Source: Oscillospiraceae bacterium (lineage in GTDB: Bacteria > Bacillota_A > Clostridia > Oscillospirales > Oscillospiraceae). Taken from it: DNA of 11,792 bases. Each line of letters starts with the position of its first letter. Within the stretch, counting starts at the first letter, position 1. This document shows positions 5,735 to 11,792 of this stretch, piece after piece. The stretch lies in NCBI GenBank assembly GCA_017550765.1, contig JAFZOC010000040.1, positions 1 through 11,792 of the forward strand, read 5' to 3'. The notes below the pieces were generated by a model that ran no database searches, had not been told where the DNA came from, and saw nothing but the letters and a program-made list of their open reading frames with translations. The position numbers and the translations under genes were made by a program.

Positions 5735-6694
5735 ATGCGTTGGATCGAGGATACGCACTTTGCCGAGCACATGCAGGCCGAGGCGGAGCCCTATCTTGCC
5801 CCCCGGCGGGAGACCGGCTTCGACGAGCGCCTTCCCGGCGAGCCGATCTACTTCGAGCACTATCGCGCCGACGCGCCCAAAGGCGTCATCGTCATCAGCC
5901 ACGGCTTCACCGAGTCCATCCGCAAGTTCCCCGAGTGCATCTACTACATGCTCCAGGCGGGCTATGAGGTCTGGGGCCTGGACCACCGCGGCCACGGCCT
6001 ATCCTTCCGCCCCGGCGGCGGCAGCGGCCTGGTGGTCCACGCCGATCGCTTCGAGGACTATGTGCTGGACCTGGTACATCTGACCGAGACGCGGGTCCGG
6101 CCCGCGGCGGGGGATCTCCCGCTCTATCTCTTCTGCCACTCCATGGGCGGCTGCGTGGGCGCGTGGCTGCTGGAGGACCATCCGGGGCTGTTCAAAAAGG
6201 CCGTGCTCTCCTCCCCCATGCTGGGGCTGAGCTTCGGGAAGATCCCCACCCCCGTGGCCTGGGCGATCGCGGGGCTGAAAGCCCTGGGCCCCAAAGGCAG
6301 CGAGCCCATGTCCCCGGTAGAGCGCTTCCCGGAAGAGACCTTCGAGGCCAGCGCTTCCAATTCCGAGGCCCGCTTCGACTGGTACTACGCCAGGAAGCTG
6401 GCGGATCCGAAACTGCAGACCTGCGCGGCCTCCGCCGGCTGGGGGCGGGAGGCGATCGCCGCCACCTGGCATGTGACCGCCCCCGGCCGCGTCGCCAGGA
6501 TCCAGGCCCCCATCCTGCTTTTCCAGGCGGAGAACGACACCTTCGTGGTGAACGCCGCCCAGGACAAGTTCGCCGCTCGGGCGAAAGACTGTACCCTGGT
6601 GAAGCTCCCCGGCAAGCGGCACGAGCTCTTCTTCAGCGAAAGCTCGGACCTGCGAGCCTATTGGGAGCGGATCTTCGCCTTCTACGAGAGCTGA
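5735..6694 (+). CDS. Alpha/beta hydrolase, lysophospholipase/monoacylglycerol lipase-like (PldB type)
   Basis: A 319-residue serine hydrolase of the PldB/monoglyceride lipase group, which usually cleaves acyl esters of lysophospholipids or monoglycerides. There is no signal peptide, so it is cytoplasmic. VIVISHGFTES (about 51-61) holds the oxyanion region, and YEVWGLDHRGHGLSFRP is typical of the family. The nucleophile is S136 in CHSMGG, the acid D268 in FQAENDTF, and the base H296 in GKRHELFF. A lid region lies at about 165-250. The elbow has Cys in place of the usual first Gly of GxSxG. ATG 5735 follows AAGGAGG at 7-nt spacing. The same frame is open back to 3656, but that part is antisense to the GH2 gene. 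It is the first gene of a plus-strand run with the lipoprotein and small membrane protein behind it. The precise substrate is unknown. Confidence 0.9.
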   Translation: MRWIEDTHFAEHMQAEAEPYLAPRRETGFDERLPGEPIYFEHYRADAPKGVIVISHGFTESIRKFPECIYYMLQAGYEVWGLDHRGHGLSFRPGGGSGLVVHADRFEDYVLDLVHLTETRVRPAAGDLPLYLFCHSMGGCVGAWLLEDHPGLFKKAVLSSPMLGLSFGKIPTPVAWAIAGLKALGPKGSEPMSPVERFPEETFEASASNSEARFDWYYARKLADPKLQTCAASAGWGREAIAATWHVTAPGRVARIQAPILLFQAENDTFVVNAAQDKFAARAKDCTLVKLPGKRHELFFSESSDLRAYWERIFAFYES

Positions 6695-6765
6695 CGAGCG
6701 GCGGGCAGCCGCGCACAGGCCCCCGCCGGCGTCGCGCTCTCGAAAAAAAAAAGGAGGTAGCCCCT

Positions 6766-7458
6766 ATGAACAGAAGAACGATCGTTTGTCTGCTGGCCTG
6801 TATGCTGTGCCTGGCCCTGCTGCTCACCGGCTGCAGCATGGTGAAAGTGCCCGGTCTCTCGGAGCCGGAGAAGAACACCGATGTGACGGCTCCGCCGGAC
6901 GCCCCGGCTCCCACCGAGACCGAGGCTCCTGTCGAGCCTGAGGCCCCCGCCGAGCCCGAAGCCCCGGCCGAGACCCAGGCCCCCGCTGAGCCCGAAGCCC
7001 CGGCCGAGACCGAGGCCCCCGCTGAGCCTGAGGCCACCGCCGCGTCCGAGACCCCCGCTGAGCCCGAGACCCCTGCAGAGACCCAGGCCCCCGCTGAGAC
7101 CCAGGCCCCCGCAGTGCCCGAGCCCACCGCCGCGTCCGAGGCGGACCTGCCCATCATCCGCAAGAGCCCCACGGACGAGAACGTGTGGATCGGCGGGACC
7201 TGCGAGTTCGTGGCCCGCTACGAGAACGCCATCTGGGCCGTGTGGCACTTCGTCAGCCCGGACGGCGAGACCGACCTGACCTATGAGGAGGCGGCGGAGC
7301 GCTTCCCCAACATGGTGATCGAGAACGGCAACTACAGAAAGATGACGCTGATCTATGTGCCCGCCGATCTCAACGGCTGGCGGGTCTACTGCCGCTTCAG
7401 CAACAACTCCGGCTACACCGACACCGAGATGGCCCTGATCACCGTCATCCACGGCTGA
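6766..7458 (+). CDS. Lipoprotein with repetitive Pro/Glu/Thr linker and C-terminal Ig-like module
   Basis: A 230-residue putative surface lipoprotein. Residues 1-22 are a lipoprotein signal peptide with lipobox LTGC and lipidated C23. Residues about 41-125 are a low-complexity linker of APAEPE/APAETQ units, probably extended and wall-spanning. Residues about 128-230 form a compact module with Cys in GGTCEF and in VYCRF, a likely disulfide pair, and the block YENAIWAVWHFVSPDG. The same module is in the lipoprotein at 8783-10225, about 60% identical by eye. The fold is inferred to be Ig-like from size, alternating pattern and the cysteine pair. ATG 6766 follows AAGGAGG, which itself follows a run of ten A. 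It lies 71 nt past the hydrolase with no obvious promoter, so co-transcription is plausible. The function is unknown; ligand or wall contact is only a guess. Confidence 0.88.
   Translation: MNRRTIVCLLACMLCLALLLTGCSMVKVPGLSEPEKNTDVTAPPDAPAPTETEAPVEPEAPAEPEAPAETQAPAEPEAPAETEAPAEPEATAASETPAEPETPAETQAPAETQAPAVPEPTAASEADLPIIRKSPTDENVWIGGTCEFVARYENAIWAVWHFVSPDGETDLTYEEAAERFPNMVIENGNYRKMTLIYVPADLNGWRVYCRFSNNSGYTDTEMALITVIHG
6943..7014 (+). repeat. 36-bp tandem repeat inside the lipoprotein linker
   Basis: Positions 6943-6978 and 6979-7014 are two 36-nt units with two mismatches, each encoding APAEPEAPAETQ or APAEPEAPAETE. Degenerate 18-nt half-units continue to about 7110. The repeat is in frame, so copy change would lengthen or shorten the linker without breaking the gene. 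Confidence 0.85.
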
Positions 7459-7487
7459 TCGCGCAGTTCCGCAGGAGCTGCCGCGGT

Positions 7488-7513
7488 GCGCCGGCGGACG
7501 ACGTCGCCGGCGC
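7488..7513. other. GC-rich hairpin between the lipoprotein and small membrane protein genes
   Basis: A 9-bp stem GCGCCGGCG/CGCCGGCGC (7488-7496, 7505-7513) has an 8-nt loop and no T-run. It could protect or attenuate a shared transcript. No promoter is seen between it and the ATG at 7600. Confidence 0.45.
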
Positions 7514-7599
7514 GGCCTTCCGCGCTCTCCCCATCCCCCGTCCGAACATCCGCCCTGCGCCCGCCCTCCGGCGGGCACGATGAAGAAAGGAGCCGTCCC

Positions 7600-7806
7600 A
7601 TGGAGAAGACCTGCCCCCTGAAGAAGTGCTGCGCCCCAAAGACCGAGGGCGCGGAGAAGAAGACCTGCCCCCTGGCGCATCCCTGGCTGGCGCTGTTCTG
7701 CGTGCTGGCCTGCGTGGCGCTCATCGCCCTGTGCGTCAAGAAGACCCTCGACGCCTACGAGCGCGCCGGCGTCGACTGGAAGACCGGCAAAAAGCTCGAG
7801 GGCTGA
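7600..7806 (+). CDS. Small Cys-rich single-pass membrane protein, unknown function
   Basis: A 68-residue protein. The N-terminal 26 residues carry two similar Cys motifs, KTCPLKKCC and KTCPLAHP, separated by a charged stretch. One membrane helix spans about 27-46 (HPWLALFCVLACVALIALCV). The tail is charged and hydrophilic (KKTLDAYERAG, then KTGKKLEG). ATG 7600 follows AAAGGAG at about 7-nt spacing. Codon use matches the neighbours. The second CPL motif lies just before the helix, so the cysteines would sit near one membrane face. I do not recognise the family. A role in metal, redox or membrane anchoring cannot be told apart. It may be the last gene of the hydrolase-lipoprotein run, and a hairpin at 7827-7868 closes the unit. 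Confidence 0.72.
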   Translation: MEKTCPLKKCCAPKTEGAEKKTCPLAHPWLALFCVLACVALIALCVKKTLDAYERAGVDWKTGKKLEG

Positions 7807-7826
7807 CGAATGCGCCCCACGGCAGG

Positions 7827-7868
7827 CGCAGCAAAGGCAGGGGGCTCTTGCTCCCTGCCTTTGCTGCG
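7827..7868. terminator. Hairpin between convergent genes
   Basis: A perfect 16-bp stem (CGCAGCAAAGGCAGGG at 7827-7842, complement at 7853-7868) has a 10-nt loop. It lies between the convergent stop codons at 7806 and 7881. There is no strong T-run on either strand, so it may end transcripts poorly but protect 3' ends from both sides. Confidence 0.65.
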
Positions 7869-7880
7869 TCCTCCCGCGGC

Positions 7881-8387
7881 TCACTCGGCGAACGCCACCC
7901 CGCATCTCCAGCACCGGGTCCTGCCCGTCGGCTGGACCTGGCCGCACTTGGGGCAAACGACTTTTTCCGCTCTCTCCCCTTGGCGGGGCGTCAGTTTTCG
8001 CGGCGTCACGGGCCCTGCGGCATCCTCGTCGCCGCTCTCTTTCGTGAGCACCCGCTCCTCTTCCGACGCCTGCGCGACCGGGGGCGCCACCGGGGCCGGC
8101 TGCTCCGGCGGCTCGATCCTCCGCTCCGGTTCGGGATCTCTGTCACGCTTTGAAAGGGTCTTTTCGATATTGTCCAGTCTTCTCTCGATGTTGCTCAGCT
8201 CGATATGCAGCCGCTTGTCCGGCAGCGCGATGACTACGGCCCAGCCAGCCGCCGAGAACAGGAAGGGCAGCCAGAAATAGCGCTTCCCTTCATATCCCTT
8301 CTCCTTTGCGATCTCTTCAAAGACCGACGCCAGCCACCAGTCGAGCGCGAGCGCAAGGATGCCCAAGAGGACCCATAGGAACTCCAT
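7881..8387 (-). CDS. Membrane protein with C-terminal zinc ribbon, unknown function
   Basis: A 168-residue protein with two hydrophobic helices at about 2-21 (EFLWVLLGILALALDWWLAS) and 38-56 (FWLPFLFSAAGWAVVIALP), joined by a short charged loop (EEIAKEKGYEGKRY). A predicted coiled coil follows at about 60-80 (IELSNIERRLDNIEKTLS), then a Pro/Glu-rich linker to about 140. The C-terminal zinc ribbon has C145, C148, C159 and C162 (CPKCG and CWRCG). With two helices both termini are on the same side, probably cytoplasmic given the zinc ribbon. ATG at 8387-8385 follows GAAGGGAG. I have seen similar two-helix plus zinc-ribbon proteins in Clostridia as hypothetical proteins, with no known role. It has its own promoter and is divergent from the larger lipoprotein. 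Confidence 0.85.
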   Translation of the reverse strand: MEFLWVLLGILALALDWWLASVFEEIAKEKGYEGKRYFWLPFLFSAAGWAVVIALPDKRLHIELSNIERRLDNIEKTLSKRDRDPEPERRIEPPEQPAPVAPPVAQASEEERVLTKESGDEDAAGPVTPRKLTPRQGERAEKVVCPKCGQVQPTGRTRCWRCGVAFAE

Positions 8388-8469
8388 GCTCTTTTTCTCC
8401 CTTCATCCCATTCTGCAGCGCAGGGCGGAACTCGCGTGCGTGCTCCTGTCTATGCGGCGCCGCGCTCCA

Positions 8470-8498
8470 AGTGTATCACAGCGCATCCGGCGATGCAA
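8470..8498 (-). promoter_or_regulatory. Promoter of the zinc-ribbon membrane protein gene
   Basis: -35 TTGCAT (8498-8493), a 17-nt spacer and -10 TACACT (8475-8470) on the minus strand. The predicted start near 8463 gives a leader of about 75 nt. Confidence 0.55.
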
Positions 8499-8709
8499 CG
8501 CTTTACCCCGATCTTCCGCTCTTTTCGGGCAGAGCTGTCGAGGATCTGCGGCGATCAGGTCTCTTTACGCTCTCCCCTGCGCGATCTTCTATGCGTGTGG
8601 GAAAGGCCGAGTCGTCCGGCCGGTCCGCAGGAGGCGTCTCTTTCTCTCTTTCCCGCCCTGTTTTCGCATCATTTCGGCGTAAAATGCTGTTTTTTGTGCA
8701 AGATCGCAC

Positions 8710-8738
8710 TTGTCGTTCCCGCTGCGATGTGGTATCCT
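8710..8738 (+). promoter_or_regulatory. Promoter of the larger lipoprotein gene
   Basis: -35 TTGTCG (8710-8715), a 17-nt spacer and -10 TATCCT (8733-8738), followed by AAAAGGAGGT and ATG at 8783. Of the 395-nt gap 8388-8782, only this and the divergent promoter are recognisable. Between about 8500 and 8700 I see nothing else. Confidence 0.55.
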
Positions 8739-8782
8739 CGCAGGTGCGAGCACCCACCGCGACCAAAAAGGAGGTATATCAT

Positions 8783-10225
8783 ATGAAACGCAAAAACACG
8801 ACCGCCGCTCTGGCCTGCATCCTGCTGCTGGCCATGGTGCTGAGCGCCTGCGGCATGCCCTTCTCCAAGGACGTCCCCGCTGAGGCCAGCCCCAGCCCCA
8901 CGCCCGACGCCACCGTCGTCATCGAGCCCACCGGCATGGATGTCAGCGCCTGGGAGGGCGTCTACACCGAGGAGATCGCCCATCGTGGCGTCCTGACCGT
9001 GAAGAGCGCCGGCGACCAGAGCGCCAGCTTCTCCATCGTATGGCCCGGCAGCGCGTTCAGCCGCGCCTGCGTGGACATGACCGGGACCTTTGACGCCGCG
9101 AAGAACGCTTTCGTCTACACCGACGGCGTTTGGATCGACAAGACCTTCGACGAGCAGGGCAACGAGACCGATACGGTGGTCTACACCCGCGGCACCGGCT
9201 CCTTCCAGCTGGGCGACAAGAAGCTGATCTGGATCGACGACACCGATCCCAGCAGAGGCGGCACCTTCGGCTATGAGATGAGCCTGGCCGAGTACGCGCA
9301 GCAGCAGGCCGCGCAGGATCCTGCCGTCACGCCCGCCATCGTCCCCGCGCCCACCGACGCCCCCGCCCCCTCGATCGTCCCCGCGCCCACCGCGACCCCC
9401 GCCCCCAGCACGACGCCCGCCCCCGGCGCGCTGCCCGTCGTCAAGAAGGATCCCACCAGCGAGACCGTCGTGGTCGGCGGCAACTGCATGTTCATCGCCA
9501 AGTACGAGAACGCGATCTGGGCCGTGTGGCACTTCGTCAGCCCCGACGGCCAGACCGACATGACCTATGAGGCCGCCGAGAAGTACTTCCCCGAGCTGGA
9601 CGTGGTCAATGGCATGTACAGCACCATGACCCTGAAGAACTGCCCCATCGAGCTCAACGGCTGGAGCGTCTACTGCCGCTACAGCAATGACGCCGGCTAT
9701 GTGGACACCAAGCGCGCCGTCATCACCGTGCTGAAGGGCGACGAGCCCACGCCCACCCCGACCCCTGCGCCCGCTCCCACCGAGACGCCCGCCCCCACCG
9801 CCGCTCCCGTGGTAAACCAGTGGGTGGACACCACCGATCTGGACGAGGCCATCCGCGGCTCCGGCGTCAGCTTCACGCCCCCCATCTCCGAGGCCCTGCC
9901 GGATCTGCTGACCCTGAAGGGCTATCGCTACATGACTGGCATCATCCAGGCCGATTACTACGACCGCAACGGGCAGACCGTCCTGACCATCCGCACGTCC
10001 AACACCACCAGCGGCGCGGACCTGGCCGGTGACTTCAACAGCTACTCCAAGGTCTGGGATCTGACCCTGAAGGGCCTGACGGTCCACTGCGTGGGCGACG
10101 GCGAGAAGGCCAACACCGTCACCTTCGGCACCGGCGACCACTACTCCATCTGCTACAACATCGGCCAGGAGGGCTACGGCCTCACCGCCGACCAGATCAA
10201 CTCTCTGATCAACTGCATCCAGTAA
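8783..10225 (+). CDS. Multidomain lipoprotein with Ig-like module, unknown function
   Basis: A 480-residue putative surface lipoprotein. Residues 1-22 are the signal peptide with lipobox LSAC and C23. A beta-rich domain at about 55-165 (AWEGVYTEEIAHRGVLTV ... GTGSFQLGDKKLIWIDD) is followed by a Pro/Ala/Thr linker at about 185-215. The module at about 217-319 shares YENAIWAVWHFVSPDG and the Cys pair (GGNCMF, VYCRY) with the lipoprotein at 6766-7458. A second Pro/Thr linker runs at about 320-342. The C-terminal domain at about 345-480 (DEAIRGSGVSFTPP, VLTIRTSNTTSGADLAGDFN, YGLTADQINSLINCI) looks like a small alpha/beta domain seen on Clostridial lipoproteins. Strong AAAAGGAGGT precedes ATG 8783. 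The upstream part of the open frame back to 8306 is non-coding. Role unknown; the layout suggests independently folded domains on spacers outside the membrane. Confidence 0.9.
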   Translation: MKRKNTTAALACILLLAMVLSACGMPFSKDVPAEASPSPTPDATVVIEPTGMDVSAWEGVYTEEIAHRGVLTVKSAGDQSASFSIVWPGSAFSRACVDMTGTFDAAKNAFVYTDGVWIDKTFDEQGNETDTVVYTRGTGSFQLGDKKLIWIDDTDPSRGGTFGYEMSLAEYAQQQAAQDPAVTPAIVPAPTDAPAPSIVPAPTATPAPSTTPAPGALPVVKKDPTSETVVVGGNCMFIAKYENAIWAVWHFVSPDGQTDMTYEAAEKYFPELDVVNGMYSTMTLKNCPIELNGWSVYCRYSNDAGYVDTKRAVITVLKGDEPTPTPTPAPAPTETPAPTAAPVVNQWVDTTDLDEAIRGSGVSFTPPISEALPDLLTLKGYRYMTGIIQADYYDRNGQTVLTIRTSNTTSGADLAGDFNSYSKVWDLTLKGLTVHCVGDGEKANTVTFGTGDHYSICYNIGQEGYGLTADQINSLINCIQ

Positions 10226-10232
10226 GGCGGAC

Positions 10233-10260
10233 CGCCGCGCCGGCCTCACCCGGCGCGGCG
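10233..10260 (+). terminator. GC-rich hairpin after the larger lipoprotein gene
   Basis: An 11-bp perfect stem (CGCCGCGCCGG at 10233-10243, complement at 10250-10260) lies 7 nt past the stop codon. It has no T-run, so termination is uncertain. Confidence 0.5.
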
Positions 10261-10269
10261 TACCGACAG

Positions 10270-10313
10270 CAACGAGAACAGCCAGAGGCGTGAGCCTCTG
10301 GCTGTTCTCGTTG
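10270..10313. terminator. 20-bp perfect hairpin with GTGA loop
   Basis: Arms 10270-10289 and 10294-10313 pair perfectly over 20 bp with a 4-nt GTGA loop. It lies 44 nt past the lipoprotein stop codon. The following sequence is TTGGGACC with no real T-run, so it may be a 3'-end stabiliser or a non-canonical terminator. Confidence 0.6.
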
Positions 10314-10414
10314 GGACCGTACGTCGTGCGCCGTCCCGCGCCTCCCTTTCCCCTGCAAAGGCCGATCCGCTCAGGCCGCAGACGGATCTGCGCCGCGCAG
10401 GCGCAGAAAGTCGA

Positions 10415-10435
10415 CAGGGAGCGGAATGCTCCCTG
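10415..10435. terminator. Hairpin near the end of the third lipoprotein gene
   Basis: Stem CAGGGAGC/GCTCCCTG (10415-10422, 10428-10435) has loop GGAAT. The plus-strand sequence reaches a CTTTTTC tract about 13 nt later. It serves the convergent gap 10226-10499, which otherwise holds only smaller palindromes such as CTGCGCC-N5-GGCGCAG at 10388-10406. Confidence 0.5.
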
Positions 10436-10499
10436 CCGCTGCTGCGTCTTTTTCAGAGATGCAGTTTGGCCAGGCGATCGGCGCAGGGACGGATCATCC

Positions 10500-11414
10500 C
10501 TATCTGTATACCAGATAGCCATCGGACACAGCCTGCAAGGTCACGATCTGGTCCTCTTCTATGGCGAACAGGATACAGTTCCCCGCTTCGTCCTCAACGA
10601 AAAATGTGTTCCCTGTCGTGCAATGCTTCAGGAAGTTTTCGATGGAGATATAGTCGTCGCAGATCTCTTTGCCGTTATAGTAGAGCTTGGCATGCACGCT
10701 GTTCCCTTTGTCGCTGGGCGAGGTACCGCTGAAGACCTTCTGGGTGATCACGACGTCGAGATCGCCGGCATACAGGTTCTTCTTCGTAACGTGCTGGTAT
10801 CCGGCTACGGCATGGTCCTCCCTGTCATACGTCAGGGGAGATTCCCAATAGTCTTCCTCTTCCACGCCGGTATGCGTATCATAATACCCGCCCGAGCCGG
10901 CTGTGCAGATCACGCTCACGCCGTACTTGCGAAGGGCATCTGTCATTTTATCGTACGGAAAGCACTTCAGAAAGTCCAAGCCCAAAAGGGTATCTGTATC
11001 GTTCGGGCCCAGCGTCCGTCCCCCTCTGTCAGAAAGGCGCACGCGGAGCTCGTTGTAATAACAAATGACCCTTGCGATCTCTCCGTTCTGGAAGATCTGC
11101 TCCTGCTGGGCTCCCACACATTGCTGGAATCGGTCTCGGATATCTGGCGTGATACGAAATCTATAGTTCTTCAGCTTCGTCACGAAAGAACACGCTCCGC
11201 TGAGATCGGACGCCTCCTCGTACTTTGCCAATCGATCCACGCATGCTCGTTCAAAAGAGCTTGTCGCACTGGCTTTTTCCAGAGCCTGGCGATCGTACTC
11301 TCCGTTGTCCGCAAATCGATCCACAAGATCGTAGACCTCTTCCTCGCTCATCCCGCACGCGCACAGAGCAAAGACCATAGACAAGGCCAACAGCAACGCC
11401 AAAAACTTCTTCAT
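10500..11414 (-). CDS. Putative lipoprotein, unknown function
   Basis: A 304-residue protein with signal peptide MKKFLALLLALSMVFALCAC, lipobox LCAC and lipidated C20. The mature part starts with an acidic helical segment (MSEEEVYDLVDRFADNGEYD) and continues helical to about residue 130. The second half is more beta-like, with GSGGYYDTHTG, AGDLDVVITQKVFSG, KLYYNGKEICDDYISIENFL and a C-terminal FFVEDEAGNCILFAIEED. ATG at 11414-11412 follows GAGGGAG. A longer frame to 11687 runs through the promoter and a terminator and is rejected. It shares no obvious module with the two lipoproteins upstream. It is convergent with the larger lipoprotein gene. I do not recognise a family. Confidence 0.85.
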   Translation of the reverse strand: MKKFLALLLALSMVFALCACGMSEEEVYDLVDRFADNGEYDRQALEKASATSSFERACVDRLAKYEEASDLSGACSFVTKLKNYRFRITPDIRDRFQQCVGAQQEQIFQNGEIARVICYYNELRVRLSDRGGRTLGPNDTDTLLGLDFLKCFPYDKMTDALRKYGVSVICTAGSGGYYDTHTGVEEEDYWESPLTYDREDHAVAGYQHVTKKNLYAGDLDVVITQKVFSGTSPSDKGNSVHAKLYYNGKEICDDYISIENFLKHCTTGNTFFVEDEAGNCILFAIEEDQIVTLQAVSDGYLVYR

Positions 11415-11481
11415 TTCCGCTCCCTCTTTTTCGGTTCCCGCGCGTTTTCGGAAAAAACGCGCAGCAACGTTGACTGTCCGC

Positions 11482-11510
11482 ATCATATCATAACGCCAGA
11501 TCCTACACAA
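11482..11510 (-). promoter_or_regulatory. Promoter of the third lipoprotein gene
   Basis: -35 TTGTGT (11510-11505), a 17-nt spacer and -10 TATGAT (11487-11482) on the minus strand. The predicted start near 11475 gives a leader of about 60 nt. No other signal is seen from 11511 to 11640. Confidence 0.65.
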
Positions 11511-11650
11511 GTGTTTTTCCTTCCGAAAGGCGCGCGGCCGCGAAGAGCCGCCCCGTTCTCTCTCCATCGCGCCGACGGTCCCGCGGCTGTCCTGACACGC
11601 TCGTCTCTCATGCGGGAGGATCTCCTCTCCTGTCGCATCGTGGCGCGCAA

Positions 11651-11684
11651 AAGATCCCCCGGAGCATAGGCTCCGGGGGATCTT
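11651..11684 (-). terminator. Terminator of the GAPDH-like gene
   Basis: A perfect 14-bp stem (AAGATCCCCCGGAG at 11651-11664, complement at 11671-11684) has a 6-nt loop. On the minus strand it ends in ATCTTTTGCG. It lies 31 nt past the minus-strand stop codon at 11716. Confidence 0.85.
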
Positions 11685-11715
11685 CATAAACTGTATCTGC
11701 TGTTGTGCGCGTTCC

Positions 11716-11792
11716 TTACGCCTTGCGGACGGCGTCGATGTGGCGGGTGAGGTCGAGCATCTTGTTGGAGAAGCCCCACTCGTTGCGGGGGC
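11716..11792 (-). CDS. Glyceraldehyde-3-phosphate dehydrogenase, C-terminal end only (runs off right edge)
   Basis: Only the last 25 codons are present, reading PRNEWGFSNKMLDLTRHIDA then VRKA and TAA. This matches the C-terminus of phosphorylating GAPDH, where a WYDNE motif is followed by G-(Y/F)-SNK-x-LDL-x-x-HI. GAPDH oxidises glyceraldehyde 3-phosphate with NAD and phosphate in glycolysis in the cytoplasm. The residues before NE are PR where YD is usual. A strong terminator follows. The call rests on a short tail and needs the upstream sequence, so the symbol is left empty. Confidence 0.7.
   Translation of the reverse strand, partial: PRNEWGFSNKMLDLTRHIDAVRKA

Noticed and set aside
6682..7956. 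Open minus-strand frame of about 424 codons opposite the first lipoprotein
   Set aside because: Its Gly/Leu repeats are the antisense of the APAEPE repeats. There is no start signal.
8669..10522. Open minus-strand frame of about 617 codons opposite the larger lipoprotein
   Set aside because: Gly/Val/Ala-rich translation without domain resemblance, and no ribosome binding site or promoter. It is the shadow of the plus-strand gene.

Overview
The window looks like a chromosomal segment from a fairly GC-rich gut-type member of the Clostridia (Oscillospirales or Christensenellales are plausible, but no marker here decides it). The reasons are strong AGGAGG-type ribosome binding sites, standard TTGACA/TATAAT promoters with 17-nt spacers, an MsmK/UgpC-type sugar ABC ATPase beside a LacI-family regulator, a GH2 glycosidase, and several lipoproteins with proline/threonine/glutamate-rich linkers and an Ig-like module that I associate with such bacteria. 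Taxonomy is inference.

Layout. (1) 1-1654: the start of an msmK/ugpC-like ATPase gene (minus) diverges from a LacI-family regulator (plus). The AT-rich gap between them holds a consensus minus-strand promoter and several TTTACA-type candidate operators, including a 15-nt sequence present once in each orientation. (2) 1668-3431: lower-GC debris of a mobile element. It contains a short gene tail, two tandem 35-nt-period repeats with nested palindromes, a strong terminator, the 3' part of a DUF234-like ATPase (minus) and the 3' part of a tyrosine integrase (plus). The last two meet head to head near 2740-2757, each without its 5' half. (3) 3491-3662: terminator, tRNA-Ser(GCU) and its consensus promoter. 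The tRNA is a plausible integration target for the lost element. (4) 3776-6694: a GH2 glycosidase (minus) divergent from an alpha/beta hydrolase (plus), each with its own promoter. (5) 6766-7806: a lipoprotein with a repetitive linker and a small Cys-rich membrane protein follow the hydrolase on the same strand with no clear new promoter, so the three may be co-transcribed. (6) 7881-11414: a zinc-ribbon membrane protein (minus), a larger lipoprotein (plus) carrying the same Ig-like module as the first, and a third, unrelated lipoprotein (minus). Hairpins sit at the convergent gene ends. (7) 11651-11792: a terminator and the last codons of what looks like a glyceraldehyde-3-phosphate dehydrogenase gene (minus).

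Functionally the left edge is carbohydrate uptake and its local control, the centre is a decayed integration site, and the right half is cell-surface and envelope proteins of unknown function. I do not see a clear new defence or mobile system. The most unusual items are the double-truncation junction at about 2740-2757, the operator set at 380-559, the tandem repeats at 1962-2029, and the Ig-like module shared by two nearby lipoproteins.
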